Source of the DNA: Apostichopus japonicus
Taxonomy: Eukaryota > Echinodermata > Holothuroidea > Aspidochirotida > Stichopodidae
Direction of reading: 5' to 3'
Length of the DNA stretch: 64,000 bases
Assembly (NCBI RefSeq): GCF_037975245.1
Contig: NC_092565.1
Span: forward strand, 22,649,499-22,713,498
Shown: in pieces, positions 59,469 through 64,000 of the stretch
Position numbering within the stretch: the stretch's first letter is position 1
How the letters are laid out: each line of letters starts with the position of its first letter
Position numbers and translations under genes: made by a program
The notes under the pieces: model-generated
The model's input: the letters and a program-made list of their open reading frames with translations, nothing else
Told to the model about the DNA's origin: nothing
Databases searched by the model: none

Positions 59469-60368
59469 CTGGCACAACTCCTGCAACCAGCGTCAACACG
59501 CCATTTCCAAAGTCGAGAAGTCCGTAGGCCGTCTTGTAGTAACGTGATTCGATGATAAATACTAATATTCCAGGTGTCATTCCAGACTGTATAGACAAAA
59601 GGCAACCATTGATTGCGCTACCGAAGAACTGGGGAACATACTCTTGAGCCAACCATGGTACTCCCTGCATCAATATAAAGGTGATGCCATTTACAAAATA
59701 GTAAACACTGTATAAAAATATCGGTGAAAGCCTGACTTTGAAACTGTAGAAGGCAATGACCCTACCAAGTATACCTGTGAAGCCTCCTATACTAGCTACC
59801 GTTGCCGCTTGAACTGAAAAGAATCCTTGTTCGATGACGTTCGGTATGAGAAACAACGTCCAACCATCTGCCGGAATCTTTCTTAAATTGCCAAGAACGA
59901 AAAATATACAAAACCAAACGTTAGTAAACAAAAGCACATATTCTTTGAGATTTAAATAAGCACTTTGAACAAAGCTATTCGTAGTTGTTCCACTATGATG
60001 GGAAAGGTTCTCCCCCTCTTCCCTCTGTTCCACTTCCTCATACCCCTCTTCCTCATACCCCTCCGTGAGCTCATCATCAATGTCGTCATGTGACTCATCC
60101 ACCATTTTCAATTCTTGGTCCTCTCTTGATGATACGGGCGAGCAAAGGAGAAGACCACAGGGAATAAGGTTCCAGCATAGAGCACCATATATGATATAGG
60201 TCCCGCTATCACCATATGCAATTCTGCATAGATCCATGATGGGCGGTAGGATAGTTATGCCAACATACGAACCCATCATAGAGAGCGGCATTATTGCGGG
60301 GTAATTATCTTTAAAATGCTCCTTTAAACATAATGAAGCTGGAAGCAAGAGACATGCAAACCCAAGAC
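59469..60368 (-). CDS. SLC16/monocarboxylate-transporter-like gene, large central exon
   Basis: A 900-bp exon between acceptor TTCCAG|GT (60368) and donor CCAG|GTGAGT (59469). It begins LGFACLLLPASLCLKEHFKD and covers roughly TM4 to TM10 of a 12-span MFS transporter. TM5/TM6 are PLSMMGSYVGITILPPIMD and YIIYGALCWNLIPCGLLL. A cytosolic loop of about 75 residues follows, very acidic (EEEGYEEVEQREEGE). The second half includes LLFTNVWFCIFFVLGN, TVASIGGFTGILGRV, LYSVYYFVNGITFILMQG, and QFFGSAINGCLLSIQSGMTP with YGLLDFGNGVLTLVAGVVPG. Loop position and the G-L-L-x-F-x-x-G block match MCT-like proteins (SLC16), which carry monocarboxylates or related organic anions with protons. Substrate cannot be read from the sequence. 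Confidence 0.85.
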
Positions 60369-61616
60369 CTGGAACAAAGAAAGAAAGAATGAAATCAATA
60401 ACTTACACATTTTTTTGATTGAACTTCACAGAGAGGACAACATAAAGAGCGTGCAAAATTTTGATAGAGGTCACTTTTGGTGAGGGAGGAGGCGGTGGGG
60501 AGGGCATTTCCATTATTTTGCCAGTTTCCTCCCAAAAATCCTGACTTTATTATGTTACATTATGAGCTTTGAAGTTGTGAGTAAATGAAAACTATTTTTC
60601 ATTTACTAGTGTTTTTTCTATCCAACTGCATTACTGCTTTGAACATATTTATGTTTTCGGAGGGCTTTCTTTTGTAGTCACTCTCTCAATCTGGGCAAAG
60701 CATAATAAATGTAATACTTTAATATTCGTAATGTTTATATCAACGTATGTAAAAGACATAATAATATGACCCTATGATTGCAAGCAATGTTTGCAAAAAT
60801 TATTATAAAACTATCCAATTCAAATGATAATTTAATGGGTGGATCACTTCGAGGCAATTCACGAATAACTTCAAAAGCGATTGAATTCCTTCAATCCGTG
60901 TACTGGTGTGACTTCGACACCGAGATTGACGTTACATGTAATCCTCGGTTAAAAGATTCAGTTTATAACCGCATAGTGAGTTAATCGTATTAATTTATAT
61001 AAATGAAAACAAATATCGCTTTGGTAAAAGTGGTTGCGCTTTTTCATTCTAAAAAATTGTTTCCTCAACTACATCCACTTACCGACGTTTCAGAAACACA
61101 CTTTACATGGCCGATTGTTTTTAATAAAATATTGAAAAAACTGTAACAGTCTTGTGTGTAATCATGGTTAGGCCTGAATAACAGTGTTATGGGTCTCACA
61201 TTAGGCTAGACATACATCAGACACAGATGTTGTGCTAAAGCCTTTTTGTGAGGTAGGGTACGCAACACATTTATGTAGTACTGTCAACGGCTTGAAATTC
61301 ACGTGACAAAAAGGGAAACATTGCGTAGTCGAGCACGTAATCTTTACCCACGAACTTTTAAACACAAAATGTGTCATTATTATATGCAAATATCATACAA
61401 AATTAACATGACAATGCGAAACTAAAATTCATCAAAAACTTGGCTAAATTTTCACTGGTTTATATATTGTATTATTGAATTTATAGTCACTTCCTACCTT
61501 AAATTGGATTTAAAACTTACTGACGTCAGGATCGCCAATTGATCCGAACTCAGTTGGCGTTATGATATAAATTATGAAATTTTAGAAAGTTTTCATTTAT
61601 TTTTTTAACTGAATAC
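60369..61616 (-). other. Intron of the SLC16-like gene
   Basis: A 1.25-kb GT-AG intron between the two upstream-most exons found. No other coding sequence was recognised in it. Confidence 0.7.
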
Positions 61617-61760
61617 CTGCAATTATGGAGAACATTATGTGAAGTATTGGTGAGCTAGCCACCAACCCAATCAAGACGTATCCGAGCCCAACTAGGACGC
61701 CACCAATAGTCCCGATTAGACGGAAGCTGCAGAACGTTAGCAGGACACTCGTGATTGGAC
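61617..61760 (-). CDS. SLC16/monocarboxylate-transporter-like gene, upstream exon (TM2-TM3)
   Basis: The minus-strand exon is bounded by TTTTCTTAG|GT (61760) and GCAG|GTATTC (61617). It encodes PITSVLLTFCSFRLIGTIGG, then VLVGLGYVLIGLVASSPILH and IMFSIIAG. It joins in phase 1 to LGFACLLLP of the next exon, a standard MCT junction (TM2, the basic R after the loop, TM3). The N-terminal exon with TM1 and the DGGWGW-type signature was not found in 61761-64000, so the gene probably starts beyond the window or in an exon too divergent to see. Confidence 0.8.
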
Positions 61761-63439
61761 CTAAGAAAAGAAGATCAATACCATTAGGTGTAGCCGGGAT
61801 GGCGAGAGCCAAATTGGGCCCGGAGTCATCGTGACCCCTATTTTGAAGTCTAATCATGAAATGAGAATACATTATATTTATTCCCCGACTCAAATTGACC
61901 CGCATGTACCCCCCCCCCCCACATACACACATACACACACATCCCTACCCATGACCTCTGACCCCCTATCTCGCCAAGCCTGGTAATGTGTTTCGGTCAT
62001 TGAATTAATCCAATCATGTTTCAAATACACACGCGCGTCCCGGGTGAATCTAAGTTAGGTCACGGGATACAGAAGCAAACTATAAGAGATTTATACTGGG
62101 GTGCCATGCCGAGTGTTTCAAACAGTCCAATGCCACTATGTATGTGACGGTGGATGTATCAGTCGTAGGTCGGTCGCACTCTGCCTGATTGAAAGAGACC
62201 GGCTCAACCCAACTGTCGTGACCTAGGTTCGATGGTCGTTAAGACCTTTATTCGTAAATTGACTCCCACACACTGAACGACCGATAACCGCATATTGAAC
62301 AACTGTTTTCTGCTATCGACCTCTGCTCGTGTGGTTCTCATGCGAAATTATTTGCCCGCGATTGGTCTGTTGGTTAGATTTTTTTGCAACTGGGGGAGTT
62401 GCAGTCGTGAACCGCACACCGCACACCGCACACAGCACACCGCACATCGCACACCGCACACGACACACGGCACACGCGCACACCGCCGACATGATGAGAC
62501 CCTTACAACCGCCGTGACTTAGAACTGGCAAACTCTTGCTCAGTCCCGCGAAGTCGTTAATCACGACTATCCGAAATATCGAGCTGACGATGGTCGAGTG
62601 AAGTCGGGCGGTGTCGGGCTGTGTCCGGTCGGCTTTCAAGCAGTTCTTTGCCGTTAGTCGCTAAATATCGATAGTGTTTAATACATCCATACCGGGTATT
62701 ATACAATGTTAAAAATACGTCTAATAAAACATAAAAACTCGCTACATTGTTTGCATAAAATGAGGTTTTCTTTAACGAGTTGTTTCTGGTACATGCGATT
62801 CGCCAAGACATTCTGCGTATAATTATAGCAACATGACAAGCAACTCGGAAGCCATGTCTACATTATTTTAATCAAACTTGTGATTAATTAATTAATATAT
62901 ACGTTCATATTTAGTTAAATAAATCTAAACGAGTCCAAAACGTCCTTCTATATTAAGCAAACGTTGTCCCAACGTATACATAACGTTACGTTCAACGTCG
63001 ATGTAAGCTTTAGGGGTCTTGGTGTCACTGACTGAATATAGGTACACGGAAGGATGGCTGGGTATGTCCTTCTGTAATAACTTAAAAACAGTTTGTTACT
63101 GTACAGGGAAGTGGAGGGAAATAAAAGTCCACAAAGGTGTACAGAGAAGGTATAGGCATACAGTTCCCGTATAGGATTTGCAAGAGAACAGGCGTTGTTC
63201 TCGGAAAGCGATATCGATTCGTAAATATTTCATGGAAAAGTTCCTTGTAAAACTACAATTACCTCGATTATTTGCTACATGTGTATGAAAGGGGAAGGCT
63301 CTTTAACCCTCCCATCTGGTCCAGCACTCCCTCTATTAGTAACTCACTCGATGAGTCCAAACGACACAATGTAATGTACCGAACATGAGTTAGCATACAT
63401 CACATGCAGGAAGAAAATTTAACGTAATGTTTAGTTTAG
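61761..63439. other. No exon recognised; possible 5' intron of the transporter gene
   Basis: Contains a poly-C run near 61909-61919, the CACACCG microsatellite (62409-62490) and AT-rich DNA. No TM1 exon of the transporter was identified. Confidence 0.45.
62409..62490 (+). repeat. CACACCG-type microsatellite
   Basis: Imperfect GCACACC/GCACATC/GACACAC heptamers over about 80 bp. Frames on both strands (RTPHTAHR-like) are shadows. Confidence 0.85.
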
Positions 63440-64000
63440 TAGAAAAAAAGGATCAGGAGGGACACTCAAGTCCCTATCAAGGACCCTATAATTATATAGG
63501 AGAGGGGAAAAACTGAAGACACAAACACTCAGACCCGATTACAATGCTTAAAGTGCTTGTCCAAAGCAGTCATAAACCCATTCACACTACTTGCAAGTAC
63601 AACTTTCTCAGGCAAACCGTTCCACGCATTCACAACCCTATTAGAAAAAAAAGGTTTGCCGAATATTAATCCTATACTGCAGTGTGACTTTGGAGTGTAA
63701 GACAATGACCTCTGGTACAACTACTATTGGCAAATATGAAAAAGTCAGTGAAGGATAAATTGTCAAAACCATCCACAATCTTGAAAACCTGAATCAAGTC
63801 ACCACGTAACCTCCTAAGCTCCAGTGTGGTGAGATTCAACAGTTGTAACCGCCTATAATAAGCAACACTCTTTAAGGAACTAATCATCCTAGTAGCCCTC
63901 CTCTGGACCTATTCGAGTACTTCCTTATTTGTTAGCCAAAAATGGGTTCCAAGCCTGCACAGCATACTCCAGATGAGGCCTAACCAACTGCTGATAAAGC
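63440..64000 (-). pseudogene. CR1/L2-like LINE, 3' end of the reverse transcriptase ORF and 3' UTR
   Basis: The minus strand enters at 64000 with YQQLVRPHLEYAVQAWNPF. It has a frameshift and stops near 63920-63935, then reads VQRRATRMISSLK, LTTLELRRLRGDLIQVFKIV, CTRGHCLTL, a second frameshift near 63675-63720, and FFSNRVVNAWNGLPEKVV and LDKHF up to the stop at 63529. The RRATR, LRRLRGDLI, TRGH and FSNRVVNAWN motifs are the standard C-terminal tail of CR1/L2/Jockey-group reverse transcriptases. The 3' UTR has a GGACACTCAAGTCCCT hairpin-like block near 63458-63473. The copy is 5'-cut by the window edge and dead. Confidence 0.85.

Noticed and set aside
58606-59555. Long frames on both strands (QYNT-rich and CVVLY-rich)
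   Set aside because: They read through the pentanucleotide satellite, which lacks stops in several frames on both strands.

Overview
The window looks like AT-rich nuclear DNA from an animal, most likely a marine invertebrate deuterostome such as an echinoderm; the taxon is inference. The reasons are split genes with GT-AG introns, a dopamine D1-like receptor, an SLC16-type transporter, a Penelope-like retroelement with hammerhead ribozymes, a tRNA-derived SINE, a CR1/L2-like LINE tail, a hAT MITE, and many (AT)n tracts and minisatellites. There are no operons, and coding DNA is only a few percent of the window.

Layout. 1-1227: no gene. 1228-8491: a rearranged Penelope-like element (PLE). It has an inverted, internally deleted arm (1228-1771, minus), a truncated RT/GIY-YIG reading frame (1775-2989, plus) and a 3' region (8136-8491, plus), with one hammerhead ribozyme near each outer end. 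A second element of about 5.1 kb (3007-8135) sits inside the PLE. It has short imperfect terminal inverted repeats, an apparent TA target duplication, and ends packed with GTGTAA/TTACAC motifs. On its minus strand it carries spliced pieces of a SAM-domain gene: exons at 7846-7765, 6499-6371 and 5209-5001, plus a decayed copy of the last exon at 4850-4711. This nested, gene-carrying insertion is the most unusual feature of the window.

8500-32800: mostly non-coding. It holds (AT)n tracts, an AT-linked interspersed repeat whose 5' part is expanded into an exact 100-bp tandem array (11151-11640), a G-rich minisatellite, ribozyme relics, and a small putative coding exon (15656-15781) about 190 bp downstream of a perfect 22-bp palindrome centred on a CRE (TGACGTCA). 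32838-34319: a complete, apparently intronless aminergic GPCR, D1-like, with an unusually long second extracellular loop.

34320-55860: intergenic and repeat-rich. The main items are an array of eleven units, each carrying the palindrome ATGCATATGCAT or a one-base variant (36393-37000), a SINE, a hAT MITE with target duplications, a 25-bp minisatellite, a 30-bp in-frame minisatellite, and a long hairpin. 55860-61760 (minus): three coding exons of a monocarboxylate-transporter-like (SLC16/MFS) gene. Its N-terminal exon was not found, and its last intron holds a 1-kb ACAAC/ACAAT satellite. 63440-64000: the 3' end of a degenerate CR1/L2-like LINE on the minus strand.

The receptor and the transporter are independent host genes and no functional link between them is visible. 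Everything here comes from reading the sequence and the six-frame translations; no database search was run.
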